A stretch of DNA of 64,000 nucleotides from Mycetocola_A sp015752285 (GCF_015752285.1 NZ_JADOUY010000001.1:701245-765244), one strand, 5' to 3'; positions 9,108 through 17,710 are shown, counted from the stretch's first letter. Notes: generated from the letters alone by a model not told the origin. Translations and numbers: made by a program.

Positions 9108-9142
9108 GAGCACCCGGGCGCGACCAGCGCGGCCGGGTGCTC
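9108..9142. terminator. Convergent terminator hairpin
   Basis: Arms GAGCACCCGG (9108-9117) and CCGGGTGCTC (9133-9142) enclose a second short stem GCGC/GCGC. It is placed between the converging alpha-galactosidase and ROK genes, six bases after the former's stop, so it can serve both directions. There is no strong T-run. Confidence 0.7.
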
Positions 9143-9156
9143 TGCCGTCTCTCCGG

Positions 9157-10314
9157 TCAGACCGTCGCTGCCGGCAACAGCGGGGGCAGGAGTTTGTCTC
9201 CGTAGAGGCTGTTCTCGACAGCGGCCATGGCGAGCCGGATCGCACCGCGGGCCACGTGGTCGCCACCTATCGTCGACACCCGCACTTCGGGCATCCGAAC
9301 GACGCTCTTGTTCAACACAGCGCTGAACTCGGCGATCCAGAGACTCGCCCACTGAGTGCTCCCGCCGCCGAGAACGACGATTTCGGGGTCGAGGGTGAGC
9401 ACGACGGCTGCCGCCCCGGTGGCGACGTCGCGCGCGTACTTCCACACCAGCTTCTTGGCCTCGGCGTTGGAGCGCTGCGCCTGTTCGAAGGTCCACGCGG
9501 CGCGTTCGCTCTCCTTGAGGGATGCCGGTGACCCGGTGAGCGGGTGCAGTCGTTCGATCGCCGTGTGCCAGCGAACGGCAGGCAGGGCACCGATTTCCCC
9601 CGCAGCTCCGCCGTGCCCGCGCACGACCTGCCCGTTGACCATGGATGCTGCGCCGGTGCGCTGGCCGGCGAGGATGAAGACGACGTCGCTGGCGCCGCGC
9701 GCGACACCCCACTCGTGCTCGGCGAGGAGGGCGAGTTTGACGTCGTTCTCCACCCGGATCGGGCAGGAGAAGCGCTGGGCGAGGTGTGCCACCAGGTCGA
9801 CCTCCGCCCAGTCGGGCAGCGGACTCACCATGGAGGTGCGACCGTCGGCATCCACCGGGCCGGTCACTGCAGCGCCGACCGCCCAGATGGCGTCTGCGGA
9901 GACGTCGGCTTCACTCAGGGTCGTCTCGAGTGCGGCATCCACGGCGGCGAGCCGCTCGGTCGGCGTTGCCGTCGGCTCGACATCGAACTTACGGCTGAAC
10001 AGGACTTCGCCGGCCAGATCGGCCAGCAGGACGCTGATGCGGTGGACGCCGATGTCGATACCGACGAGCGTGCCGACTTGAGCGCGGAAACAGAATCGCT
10101 GGGGAGGGCGCCCGCCCTGGCCGTCTGACGCGGGGTCGACGACTTCGATCCAGCCCAACTCGATGAGTTCGATGACGAGGGAGGTGACGCTCGGACGCGA
10201 TAGACCAGTCGAACGGATCAGCTCTGTGGTCGTCTCCTTGCCACCGGCCCGGATTTCGCGGAACACACGCAACAGGTTGAGTTCACGAACTCTTGGTTTC
10301 TCGCGCACGGTCAC
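9157..10314 (-). CDS. ROK-family transcriptional regulator (zinc motif absent)
   Basis: A 385-aa sugar-responsive repressor. A winged-helix DNA-binding domain occupies about residues 10-75 (TELIRSTGLSRPSVTSLVIELIELGW). The ROK sugar-binding domain follows (GTLVGIDIGVHRISVLLADL, then VENDVKLALLAEHEWG, and LDPEIVVLGGG). The Cys-rich zinc motif CxCGxxGCxE, normally after the HGG loop, is not present; the corresponding stretch reads GALPAVRWHTAIE. GTG 10314 is the longest start; GTG 10308 has better spacing from the G-run. Convergent with the ABC/alpha-galactosidase operon, it probably binds the operator at 4181-4200. Confidence 0.88.
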   Translation of the reverse strand: MTVREKPRVRELNLLRVFREIRAGGKETTTELIRSTGLSRPSVTSLVIELIELGWIEVVDPASDGQGGRPPQRFCFRAQVGTLVGIDIGVHRISVLLADLAGEVLFSRKFDVEPTATPTERLAAVDAALETTLSEADVSADAIWAVGAAVTGPVDADGRTSMVSPLPDWAEVDLVAHLAQRFSCPIRVENDVKLALLAEHEWGVARGASDVVFILAGQRTGAASMVNGQVVRGHGGAAGEIGALPAVRWHTAIERLHPLTGSPASLKESERAAWTFEQAQRSNAEAKKLVWKYARDVATGAAAVVLTLDPEIVVLGGGSTQWASLWIAEFSAVLNKSVVRMPEVRVSTIGGDHVARGAIRLAMAAVENSLYGDKLLPPLLPAATV

Positions 10315-10408
10315 CCCCCTATCCTCTCGTGTTCCGCGCCGAATGGCGGCACGACGGGGCTGCCCGTCCGACGATGCCTGCCGCCGCTACTGCTGTGGCA
10401 GATTGATC

Positions 10409-10456
10409 GGTCCGAAGGGTTGCTCGCGGCATCGGTTGGTCCGAAAGGGTTGCTCG
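10409..10456. repeat. Short direct repeat between ROK and MarP genes
   Basis: GGTCCGAAGGGTTGCTCG (10409-10426) recurs as GGTCCGAAAGGGTTGCTCG (10438-10456), one extra A, with a 29-bp period. It lies in the 214-bp gap between the marP stop and the ROK start, both read on the minus strand. It may be a paired regulator site for the ROK gene or a slippage duplication. Confidence 0.5.
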
Positions 10457-10528
10457 AGCTCAGCGCGAACGACCCTGTGGGCCCGATCGCCCAGAGCGCG
10501 TCGACGAGCGCGCCGGCTGGAGCGCGCG

Positions 10529-11722
10529 TCAGCGGGTGACGCAGGAACCGGACGGCACGGCATCCGTCAGTTCGGGGGCCTGCGCGATGACCGGCAGGAC
10601 CTCTTCCATGGCCAGGGCGTAGCCGACGTTCTCGGTGCCGTCGGACTTGGCGAAGATGACGCCGGCGACAGCCCCATCGACGGTCAACAGCGGACCGCCT
10701 GAGTTGCCCTGCTGCACGTTGGCCGCGAGGGTCGAGATCTCGCGCGGGACGGGGTTGGCACCATAGATGTCGCCGACGAGGGTCGGGCCACTCGAGAGCA
10801 CCTGCGCGGCCTGCGCCGAGAACGGTCCGCCGAACGGATAACCCATGAACGCCGCTTCGGTTCCCGACGAGAGAGTCGGGGATACCGGCAGCGGTGTCGC
10901 GTCGAGGCCATCCACCGCGATCACGGCGAGGTCGTCGACGGGGTCGAAGTAGACGACCCGTCCGGGTTTCGGCAGGTTGCCTGGCACCTCGACCACGAGT
11001 TCTGTCACCCCGGCGAGAACGTGTGCGTTGGTGAGGACGCGGTCGTCGGCGGCGACGAAACCGCTGCCGACGCTTCCGGTGCCGCACGACGGCGCGTTGC
11101 CTGTGATCCGCACCACGGATGCTGCCGCCTGCGTCAGTTCAGGAGAGTCGAGGGTGACCTGCGGAATGGCGGGTGCCGTCTCCGGCACGCCGACGGCGTC
11201 GATGATCCGCGGCAGGCCGTCGGTGACGATCGTCGACCGCAGTTGCGCGAGGAAGGATGCCACCGGGCGCGGCGTGAGATCGTCGAGGGTTCGCAGCACC
11301 GTCGACGACGCCATCGCCTGGGTGAGGACAGGCGCACCGAGCGACTGCGCCCCGAATGCCAGCAAGGAGACCACGACGAGGCTCACCGCAACATTGGCGA
11401 CCGCGCCGAGCAGACGGTCGACGCCCCGCAGCGGGGTCCGCTCGAGCGGCCTGCTGAACAGGTTGCCGACGGCGACTCCAACTGTGAAGCCGATCGACAC
11501 GAGAAGCACTGCGGCGAGTAAGGCAAGCGGAACGCGCCAGTCCGACAGTGCGGCGAAGGTCGAGACGAGCGGGAGCACGAAGAAAGCGGCGATCCCACCG
11601 GCGATCATTCCAGCGACCCCGCCGACGACGCGGAACAGACCACGCGTGTAGCCGTAGACCAGCGCCGCGATGAGGGCGACAATCAACACCACATCGAGAA
11701 TCAGCGCTGCCGTAATGGCCAC
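10529..11722 (-). CDS. marP: MarP-like membrane serine protease
   Basis: A 397-aa protein with an N-terminal CvpA-type membrane domain of about four helices (residues 1-130) and an extracytoplasmic chymotrypsin-fold domain. The catalytic triad is visible: His234 (TNAHV), Asp263/264 (VDDLAVI) and Ser341 (QQGNSGGP). Cys213 and Cys394 are placed like the disulfide of the mycobacterial acid-resistance protease MarP, whose length is also 397 aa. GTG 11722 follows GGGAG. The family supports periplasmic pH homeostasis and stress survival; here it is monocistronic or leads toward the ROK gene. Confidence 0.9.
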   Translation of the reverse strand: MAITAALILDVVLIVALIAALVYGYTRGLFRVVGGVAGMIAGGIAAFFVLPLVSTFAALSDWRVPLALLAAVLLVSIGFTVGVAVGNLFSRPLERTPLRGVDRLLGAVANVAVSLVVVSLLAFGAQSLGAPVLTQAMASSTVLRTLDDLTPRPVASFLAQLRSTIVTDGLPRIIDAVGVPETAPAIPQVTLDSPELTQAAASVVRITGNAPSCGTGSVGSGFVAADDRVLTNAHVLAGVTELVVEVPGNLPKPGRVVYFDPVDDLAVIAVDGLDATPLPVSPTLSSGTEAAFMGYPFGGPFSAQAAQVLSSGPTLVGDIYGANPVPREISTLAANVQQGNSGGPLLTVDGAVAGVIFAKSDGTENVGYALAMEEVLPVIAQAPELTDAVPSGSCVTR

Positions 11723-11733
11723 CGGTGCTCCCT

Positions 11734-11750
11734 CACTGTCAGCGACAGTG
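11734..11750. promoter_or_regulatory. Palindrome in marP leader
   Basis: CACTGTC (11734-11740), three bases, then GACAGTG (11744-11750) form a perfect inverted repeat just upstream of the marP ribosome-binding site. A minus-strand -10-like TAGACT lies further upstream (11766-11771). The palindrome could be an operator or a small hairpin in the 5' leader. Confidence 0.45.
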
Positions 11751-11839
11751 CTCTGCCGGACAGCCAGTCTAGAGCGGGATCCTTGAAGATCCCCCGAGAG
11801 AGGGATGCCGTCAGTCGCCGGGTCCGATTGGCTGGAGGG

Positions 11840-12181
11840 ATGGGAACAGAACCCGAGAGCATCACCCCGAACGAGCCGGACGAGCCAGCGAAGAATGACC
11901 AGAACTCAGCTGCCATCGGGGTCGGTATCGCGCTGGGTGTGAGCATCGGGACTGCCCTCAGCCTCGCCCTCGACAGCTGGGCGTTCGTGGGGCTCGGCAT
12001 CGCGCTCGGAGTCGTCTTCGGTGTGGCCTTCCAGAACGGCGGGTTCCATAACGGCTCCTTCCAGAAGACGGGCTGGGGCGACGCTGCGGCGCCGGACACC
12101 GAGGCTGACCCTCCGGCGCGCGACACCGAGGCTGAGCCTCCGGCGCCCGACACCGACAGGCCGTCGAACCCGCCCGGCTGA
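11840..12181 (+). CDS. Small membrane protein with acidic repeat tail
   Basis: A hypothetical protein of 113 aa. Two closely spaced hydrophobic helices (about 23-44 and 46-65) are followed by an Asn/Gly/Phe patch and a tail with three near-repeats of DTEAxPPA. ATG 11840 is the likely start but its GGAGGG touches the codon, so a TTG at 11783 (132 aa) remains possible. It is transcribed divergently from marP. No family recognised; the two-helix plus disordered-tail layout suggests a membrane-anchored accessory protein. Confidence 0.55.
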   Translation: MGTEPESITPNEPDEPAKNDQNSAAIGVGIALGVSIGTALSLALDSWAFVGLGIALGVVFGVAFQNGGFHNGSFQKTGWGDAAAPDTEADPPARDTEAEPPAPDTDRPSNPPG

Positions 12182-12216
12182 TTTCGAGCAGAGTACTGTC
12201 CACGCCGAGCGAGGTG

Positions 12217-12588
12217 TCAGCGCTCCGAGCCGGAGGCATCCGTTCCCGGCGCGTCGCTCGAGGCGAGCGCGTCGCTGTCGAGGGCATCCGTCAGCTGGGA
12301 CACCGTGGTGTCCTGGTTGTCTGTTCCGGGCTCGACCTCACCGTGGGTGTTCTCCTGGGCGTCATTGCCAACGGACGTTTCGACATCTGCCTCGTCGACA
12401 TCGAGGAACGGTGCGTCGTGCTGCCCGTCCTGATCGGAAGGCTCGACCGGCTCTCCGGCGACCGCATCATTGGCGACGGTCTCTTTGGCAAGCATGTCTT
12501 CGTCCTTGGGGTCGCCGACGCCCCAGACGCCACCCTCGGAGGTCACGCCGTCGGTTGCCGGGTTGTCGTCGCTGATCTGGTCACTCAT
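12217..12588 (-). CDS. Acidic low-complexity protein, paralogue A
   Basis: A 123-aa, strongly acidic protein rich in Asp, Ser, Thr and Ala, with no hydrophobic core and probably disordered. It contains the segment VANDAVAGEPVEPSDQDG, whose core NDAVAGEPV recurs in the second acidic protein at 13258-13503. ATG 12588 is chosen because GGAG precedes it by 5 bp. It lies downstream of the metallophosphoesterase on the same strand. Function unknown; the composition resembles hydrophilin-like stress proteins, but that is only an analogy. Confidence 0.65.
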   Translation of the reverse strand: MSDQISDDNPATDGVTSEGGVWGVGDPKDEDMLAKETVANDAVAGEPVEPSDQDGQHDAPFLDVDEADVETSVGNDAQENTHGEVEPGTDNQDTTVSQLTDALDSDALASSDAPGTDASGSER

Positions 12589-12660
12589 GGTTCTCCAATC
12601 GTCGGAGATCTCACCGTAGGCAACGGCGCGATTATGCGACAAGGGGCTTGCGCCAACTGC

Positions 12661-13191
12661 TCAATGCGCCCGCCCTCCAGGGCATCGGTCGCGCGTGACC
12701 GGAACGAGCGCGACGTCGAGCAGGCGCCCGTCATCCGCGGTCGCCGTCATCATCGTGCACACCGGCTGGCGGCGACGGTCGGTCGGTGACCCGGGGTTCA
12801 GCAATCGCAGCCCGCCGGGCGTTGTCGTGTCCCACGGGATGTGGCTGTGACCGAAGACGAGCACATCGGAATCCGGGAAGTACGCGTCGCTCCGACTCTC
12901 ACGCCCGGCCGCCGACCCGGTCTCGTGGATCATCGCGAAACGGATGCCGTCGATCGTCTCGCGGGCGACCTCAGGCAGGCGGGCACGCAGCGCATCGCCA
13001 TCGTTGTTGCCGTAGACGCCGACGAGCCAGGCGGACCTGGCCTCGAGTTCGTCGAGGAGGGGTTCGGTTACCCAGTCACCGGCGTGGAGCACGACGTCAG
13101 CGCTCTCGACCGCGTCCCAGACCTGGTTGGGCAGTGCGCGGGCGCGATTGGGTACGTGGGTGTCGGCGAGCAGCAGGAGTCTGGTCGGCAT
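12661..13191 (-). CDS. YfcE/MJ0936-type metallophosphoesterase
   Basis: A 176-aa cytosolic phosphoesterase with all the calcineurin-like metal motifs in order: ADTHVP near the N-terminus, HAGDW, GNND, MIHETG and GHSHIPW, then LLNPGSPTDRRR, which is typical of the small YfcE group. This family is a two-metal phosphodiesterase acting in vitro on generic substrates; the natural substrate is unknown. It is flanked on both sides by related acidic small proteins on the same strand. Confidence 0.9.
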   Translation of the reverse strand: MPTRLLLLADTHVPNRARALPNQVWDAVESADVVLHAGDWVTEPLLDELEARSAWLVGVYGNNDGDALRARLPEVARETIDGIRFAMIHETGSAAGRESRSDAYFPDSDVLVFGHSHIPWDTTTPGGLRLLNPGSPTDRRRQPVCTMMTATADDGRLLDVALVPVTRDRCPGGRAH

Positions 13192-13220
13192 GGCGGCATC
13201 TTTTCACGCTCGGCGACAGA

Positions 13221-13256
13221 GTCAGGCCCGGCATCCGTGTGGATGCCGGGCCTGAC
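13221..13256 (-). terminator. Terminator hairpin of acidic protein B
   Basis: A perfect 15-bp stem (GTCAGGCCCGGCATC at 13221-13235, complement at 13242-13256) with a 6-nt loop starts one base past the stop of the acidic protein B gene. The stem contains the GGCATC/GATGCC word that is very common in this genome. Confidence 0.75.
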
Positions 13257-13257
13257 G

Positions 13258-13503
13258 TCAGTCCTGGTCGGGTAGAACGTCGGTTTCGAGCGGATCGATG
13301 TCTGCGTCGGTTGCGTGCTCCCCAGTGGCGTGACGCTCGTCGAGGTGTCGTTCCTCAGCCGCTTCGGCGTCGAGGGCGTCGAAGATCGAGCCTCCGCCGG
13401 GGTTCTGCACGGGTTCGCCGGCGACCGCATCGTTGGTGACGCTCTGGTGCGAGGTGACGTCGACCGTCTCCGGGTCGCCACCGGTCATCGCTGAATCACT
13501 CAT
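13258..13503 (-). CDS. Acidic low-complexity protein, paralogue B
   Basis: An 81-aa, acidic, probably disordered protein. It starts MSDSAMTGGDPETVDV and carries SVTNDAVAGEPVQNP, matching paralogue A over NDAVAGEPV. ATG 13503 follows GGAAGGA. The remainder is rich in Asp, Glu, Ala and His (ERHLDERHATGEHATDAD). It lies between the PRC-barrel gene and the metallophosphoesterase on the same strand. No family assigned. The shared motif suggests a common partner. Confidence 0.65.
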   Translation of the reverse strand: MSDSAMTGGDPETVDVTSHQSVTNDAVAGEPVQNPGGGSIFDALDAEAAEERHLDERHATGEHATDADIDPLETDVLPDQD

Positions 13504-13564
13504 GTGTATCCTTCCATCGGTCGGAACACCGCGCGAGTCCGCAAACCGCGGGCCCGCGCGATGC

Positions 13565-14254
13565 TCACATGGTCCTGGGGGGATCGGTGCGGTCGATCGT
13601 CGGATCGGCCGTTCCCGGCACGGGGCCGGAGGTATCGGGCTCGTAGCGGCGCATCCTCGCGTGCTTGCCGAGGTGTTCGCCGGTGTGCGCCGTCTCGGTC
13701 GAGGGCGGCGCTGATGCACCGAGCGGTTGTTCGCTGAGTCGCAGGTCCTGGGGATCGGCCGCGCGTCCATCGCCCACGGGGCGTGCCCGGTCGGCATCCG
13801 TTCGGTCTGCGTCCGTCCGGGTCGCATCGGCCTGCGTGCCTGCGGCGGCGGGCACGGGGGTGACCGTCTCTCCGTTGGGGCTCAGCTCGTACTCGCGGTC
13901 GGGGTAGTGGTCCGGCCGTGCCGTTCCACCATCGGTGTCGGCGTCTGACAGCCCGTAATAGCGGTACAGCGCCTCTTCGTTGTGCGGCGACAGTGCCTCA
14001 TCCGCTCCGATGCGCGGCGCCTCCTTGAGGGCCTCCTTGTCGGTGTCGACGGTGACCCGCTCACCATCCCAGGTGGCGTTGGCCAAGGGCACGAACGTCT
14101 CCTTGTGGCCGAAAAGTCCGGTCTTCACCGTGACCCAGTTGGGAGAGCCGGTGGTCGCATCAAGGAACACCTGCCCGATCGAGCCGAGTTTCTCTCCGTC
14201 GTTACCGAAGACCGGGGCGCCCTGCAGTCCGCCGACGTCGCGTGAGTCAAGCAT
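13565..14254 (-). CDS. PRC-barrel domain protein with disordered tail
   Basis: A 229-aa protein. Residues 8-75 form a PRC-barrel (GAPVFGNDGEKLGSIGQVFL, then VTVKTGLFGHKETFVPL), a small beta-barrel used for protein or RNA contacts. The region after it contains ALYRYYGL, common in bacterial PRC-barrel stress proteins. The rest is hydrophilic with TDAD repeats. GAGGAGAAG precedes ATG 14254. It sits beside a four-helix membrane protein. Stress-linked function is likely from similar gene sets but not shown here. Confidence 0.8.
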   Translation of the reverse strand: MLDSRDVGGLQGAPVFGNDGEKLGSIGQVFLDATTGSPNWVTVKTGLFGHKETFVPLANATWDGERVTVDTDKEALKEAPRIGADEALSPHNEEALYRYYGLSDADTDGGTARPDHYPDREYELSPNGETVTPVPAAAGTQADATRTDADRTDADRARPVGDGRAADPQDLRLSEQPLGASAPPSTETAHTGEHLGKHARMRRYEPDTSGPVPGTADPTIDRTDPPRTM

Positions 14255-14310
14255 TTCTTCTCCTCAGTGTGAACGCGTGTGTGTTTCGTGCTTCCGTCAA
14301 CGGATGCCGG

Positions 14311-14958
14311 TCAGCGACCGAGTCCGACACGGTCGACTTTGCGGTGGAAGCGCATACCGGCGAGTCCGCCGAGGATCGCTCCGCCGAGGCTGACGAGTGC
14401 GGCCAGGACGGCGGTGATGATGCCCTCCGCTGTCAGGTCTTCGGTGCTCGTCGGGATACGTGGGAACGTATTGAGGTCGGTCAGGATGTTGCTGCCGATG
14501 ATCAGGCCGATGACAGCCGTGACGATCGCGATGATCACTGCCCACAGCCAGACGGCCAGACCCTGCTTGGCGCCGCTGAAGCGTGCCATCCGTCCGGCGA
14601 CGTATCCACCGCAGTAGTAGGCGATGAAGAGGATGACGAGAACCACGATCGCGTAGACGAGGATGCCGCCGAAGGGGGCGCTCGCCGTCTGGTCGACGAC
14701 TTCCTCGACCCCGCCGCTGACGGCGGTCGCGATGCCGGCAGCCAGAGCGGTCAGCAGCACGACAAGTCCGGTGGCGGCGAGCCACCCGAAGAACGCGGAC
14801 CCGAACTTGATGCCGCCGAACTGCTCCTTCTGGCGCGTCGTCACCTCTTCGCGATACGAGGCCTGTGGCTCGGCAGCGACGGCTCCGTGAGGCTCGGGGT
14901 TGACGGGGGATGAAGCTCGCGTGCGAGCGTCGGGATCGTTGTGATCTGAGGTGCTCAT
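14311..14958 (-). CDS. Four-helix membrane protein
   Basis: A 215-aa integral membrane protein with a hydrophilic N-terminus (about 50 residues, ending TTRQKEQFGGIKFGSAFFGW) and four predicted helices near residues 52-80, 98-121, 131-158 and 178-201. Gly-rich helix packing (GGAILGGLAGMRFHRK) resembles the YrzE/TIGR04086-like membrane proteins found next to PRC-barrel genes. AAAGGA lies 8 bp before ATG 14958. Probably co-transcribed with the PRC-barrel gene 56 bp downstream. Function unknown. Confidence 0.8.
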   Translation of the reverse strand: MSTSDHNDPDARTRASSPVNPEPHGAVAAEPQASYREEVTTRQKEQFGGIKFGSAFFGWLAATGLVVLLTALAAGIATAVSGGVEEVVDQTASAPFGGILVYAIVVLVILFIAYYCGGYVAGRMARFSGAKQGLAVWLWAVIIAIVTAVIGLIIGSNILTDLNTFPRIPTSTEDLTAEGIITAVLAALVSLGGAILGGLAGMRFHRKVDRVGLGR

Positions 14959-15188
14959 GGTGGTGTCCTTTCGCGGGGGACTACCAGTCAAGGCGCGGGG
15001 CGATATCCGGTGCAAGGGGGTTGCGCTCGGTGTACCAGGGACCCGGATGCCCGCTACGATACGGCCGCGCGCGAGGCGGAGCCGCTGAGTTGCCGCAATT
15101 TGTCGCCGGGCGCACCCGTGAGCGACGATTCGTGGCAACTCGTACCGGGCCGTGTGCCCCGGGATGCCGTCGCGGCCCCGTCGATGCG

Positions 15189-16211
15189 CTAGGCAGCAGG
15201 GTGGCGCGGCGGCGCCGTCGAGTTGCCCTGCTCGAACGCACACATCACGAGCGCGTGGCGGTCGTGATCTGAACGGCCGTTGAGGTGGTCGATGAGCAGT
15301 TCGACCCCGCGGCGGCCGAGCTCGATGCTCGGCGCGCTCATCACCGTGAGCTCGGGGTCGTTCATCGCCGCCATCTCGCGAGAGGAGGCAATGAGCAACA
15401 CCGACAGGTCGTCGGGAACCGAGATACCGCGGTGCCGCAGGCCACTGACGAGCCCAGGCGCCGCATGTTCGTTCATGATGAGAAGCCCGGTCATCCCCGG
15501 TGCGTCATCGAGGAGCCTGGTCGCTGCCTCACGCCCGGCGCCCGGGCTTTCATCGCACGAGGTCGAGTACGCGGTCAGGCCGCGAGCGGCCATGGTTTCG
15601 GCGAATGCGGCACGGGCACGCACGACAGGTCCGTACCCGCGGAGCTGGCCGCGACCCAACCCGCCGTCGAGCAGGCCGATCGAAGTGTGCCCGAGCCCGG
15701 CCAGGTGGTCGATCGCCGCCGCGATCGTGTTCTCGAAGTCGATGTCGACGTAGTCCAGCGCAGACGGGTCGGCCGTGCGGCCGATGAGCGCAAACGGGGT
15801 CTTCGACGCCTGCAACTGCTCGACGCGGGGGTCCTCCACCTGGACTTCCATGAGCAGCACACCGTCGACGAGTCCGGTCGAGGTGAGTTCGTCGAGCTCG
15901 GCGTCGTTGGCCGCAGGCCACAGCACGAGGTTGTAGCCGTGCTCATTGGCTGTGCTCGCCGCACTGGTGAAGAAGTCGACGACGGTTCCGCGGAACCGGT
16001 GCTGCAGCGCCGGGTACAGCAGCGCGAGGATGTGCGTGCGCTTGCTGGCCAGAGCCCTCCCGACCGCGTTCCGCCGAAAGCCGAGCTCCTGCATCGCGGC
16101 CTCGACCCGAGCGCGTGTGGCGGGGGAGACCGGCTTGGTGTTGTTCACCGTGAACGAGACGGTCGCGATCGACACATTCGCCAGCTTGGCGACATCCTGC
16201 ATGGTGGCCAC
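15189..16211 (-). CDS. LacI-family transcriptional regulator
   Basis: A 340-aa repressor. The N-terminal LacI helix-turn-helix is clear (MQDVAKLANVSIATVSFTVN, then a hinge region around RRNAVGRALAS), followed by a periplasmic-binding-protein-like sugar-sensing domain (HILALLYPAL, VDGVLLMEVQ, GLLIMNEHAAPG). GTG 16211 is preferred because GGAG lies 7 bp before it; ATG 16202 would shorten the protein by three residues. It is divergent from the sugar ABC/ThuA operon and should act on the two operators at 16316-16399, derepressing when its sugar binds. Confidence 0.93.
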   Translation of the reverse strand: MATMQDVAKLANVSIATVSFTVNNTKPVSPATRARVEAAMQELGFRRNAVGRALASKRTHILALLYPALQHRFRGTVVDFFTSAASTANEHGYNLVLWPAANDAELDELTSTGLVDGVLLMEVQVEDPRVEQLQASKTPFALIGRTADPSALDYVDIDFENTIAAAIDHLAGLGHTSIGLLDGGLGRGQLRGYGPVVRARAAFAETMAARGLTAYSTSCDESPGAGREAATRLLDDAPGMTGLLIMNEHAAPGLVSGLRHRGISVPDDLSVLLIASSREMAAMNDPELTVMSAPSIELGRRGVELLIDHLNGRSDHDRHALVMCAFEQGNSTAPPRHPAA

Positions 16212-16315
16212 AGGCTGTCTCCGTTCTCGGGTGGCATCCGACGTCGGGCACGAACGGATGCTGGCTCGAAGTCTCTCATGAAATCGCCGCGAGAACGGGC
16301 TCCGCTTCCGCGTTC

Positions 16316-16399
16316 GAGTAAAGCGCTTAACTTTTTTCTTGACATCCCCATGTGGGGGGCGCAGAATCGGACAAGCACCCACAGTTAAGCGCTTTACTG
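16316..16399 (+). promoter_or_regulatory. Promoter flanked by two LacI operators
   Basis: Two 18-bp LacI-type palindromes, O1 at 16316-16333 (core AAGCGCTT) and O2 at 16382-16399 (core TTAAGCGCTTTA), are reverse complements matching at 16 of 18 positions, with centres 66 bp apart. Between them lie -35 TTGACA (16339-16344) and -10 CAGAAT (16362-16367), spaced 17 bp. O2 would fall just after the start site and O1 just upstream of -35, so a repressor tetramer could loop the DNA and also control its own gene. Confidence 0.85.
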
Positions 16400-16437
16400 G
16401 AACACTGACGTCCCGCATCATGGCAAAGGAGCCACTC

Positions 16438-17655
16438 ATGAAGAAACGCCAACTGACCACGTTGCTGGCCATCGCGGCCATCACCCCACTCGCACTGACC
16501 GCCTGCAGCGGCGGCGGCGCACAGACCGGGGGAGACCCGGACACCCTGACGATTCTCGATTACTACAACAACGAGCCGGACAAGACCCTCATCCAGGCCG
16601 CACTCGACACCTGCGCCGAAGAGCTCGACGTGACGATCGAGCGCGAGACCGTGCCGGGCAAGGATCTCATCCAGAAGGTGCTGCAGCGCTCATCGTCCAA
16701 GACACTCCCCGACGTGCTCATGCTCGACAACCCCGACCTGCAGGAGATTGCAGCGACCGGCGGGCTCGCCCCGCTCAGTGACTACGACGTCGACACGTCG
16801 GGCTTCGCCGACGGCATCCTCGAAGCAGCGACCTACGAAGACGAGGTCTACGGACTCGCGCCGACGGTGAACACTCTCGGCCTGTTCTACAACGAGACGC
16901 TCCTCGCCGAGGCGGGAATCGAGCCGCCGACGACCTGGGACGAACTCAAGACCGCAGCGGCCGCGCTGACCACCGGCGACCAGTACGGTCTCGCCTTCTC
17001 GGCGATCGCCACCTACGAGGGCAGCTGGCAGTTCCTGCCGTTCATGTGGACCAACGGCGGTGACGAGACAGACCTCAACACCCCCGAGGTCGCCGAGGCG
17101 CTCCAGCTGTGGGTCGACCTCGTCGACAGCGGCTCCGCTTCGAAGAGCGTGCTCAACTGGTCGCAGGCCGACGTCAAGGACCAGTTCGTCGCTGGCAACG
17201 CGGCGATGATGATCAACGGACCGTGGCAGATCCCCGGCCTCGCCGAGACCCCCGACGTCAAATGGGGCACCGTGCAGGTTCCCGTGAACGACGAGAGCCA
17301 GACGCCGATCGCTCCGCTGGGTGGCGAGGTCTGGACCGTCCCGGTGACCGGTGACGACGAGAAGCAGGCCAAGGCGGCATCCTTCGTCGAATGCATCTCG
17401 AGCGACGACAACCAGCTCGAGCTGGCGACCGAGCGGTACACCGTTCCCACGAAAACGGAACTGGCCGGCGAGTACGTCGAGGCCGTTCCGACGATGGAAG
17501 CGTTCACCGAACAGGTCGCCAACGCCCGTTCGCGCACCGGGCAGCTCGGCGAGGAGTGGCCTGAAGCCGCAACCGTCATCTACACGGCCATCCAGCTCGC
17601 CCTGACCGGGCAGGCATCCGTCGAGGACGCCTTCGAGCAGGCCGCAGCAGGATAA
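16438..17655 (+). CDS. Sugar ABC transporter substrate-binding lipoprotein
   Basis: An extracellular binding lipoprotein of 405 aa. The lipobox is LALTAC (Cys23). Family 1 solute-binding features include SSSKTLPDVLMLDNPDL, YGLAPTVNTLGLFYN and AAMMINGPWQIPG. AAGGAG at 16426-16431 places the start at ATG 16438; ATG 16420 is in frame as an alternative. First gene of the LacI-controlled operon. The ligand is unknown; the downstream ThuA and oxidoreductase suggest a disaccharide or glycoside that is oxidised in the cell. Confidence 0.93.
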   Translation: MKKRQLTTLLAIAAITPLALTACSGGGAQTGGDPDTLTILDYYNNEPDKTLIQAALDTCAEELDVTIERETVPGKDLIQKVLQRSSSKTLPDVLMLDNPDLQEIAATGGLAPLSDYDVDTSGFADGILEAATYEDEVYGLAPTVNTLGLFYNETLLAEAGIEPPTTWDELKTAAAALTTGDQYGLAFSAIATYEGSWQFLPFMWTNGGDETDLNTPEVAEALQLWVDLVDSGSASKSVLNWSQADVKDQFVAGNAAMMINGPWQIPGLAETPDVKWGTVQVPVNDESQTPIAPLGGEVWTVPVTGDDEKQAKAASFVECISSDDNQLELATERYTVPTKTELAGEYVEAVPTMEAFTEQVANARSRTGQLGEEWPEAATVIYTAIQLALTGQASVEDAFEQAAAG

Positions 17656-17710
17656 CCGCCGCTCCTCTACGCAGGGTGTTCCACGACGCGAACGCCGAAA
17701 GGTTCCACAC

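Noticed and set aside
9108..9142. Riboswitch-like structure after the alpha-galactosidase gene
   Set aside because: It lies downstream of both converging genes and is fully explained as a two-way terminator.
13504..13827. Extension of acidic protein B upstream to 13827
   Set aside because: It would overlap most of the PRC-barrel gene's C-terminal part and has Arg/Pro-rich shadow composition; ATG 13503 with GGAAGGA is a better start.
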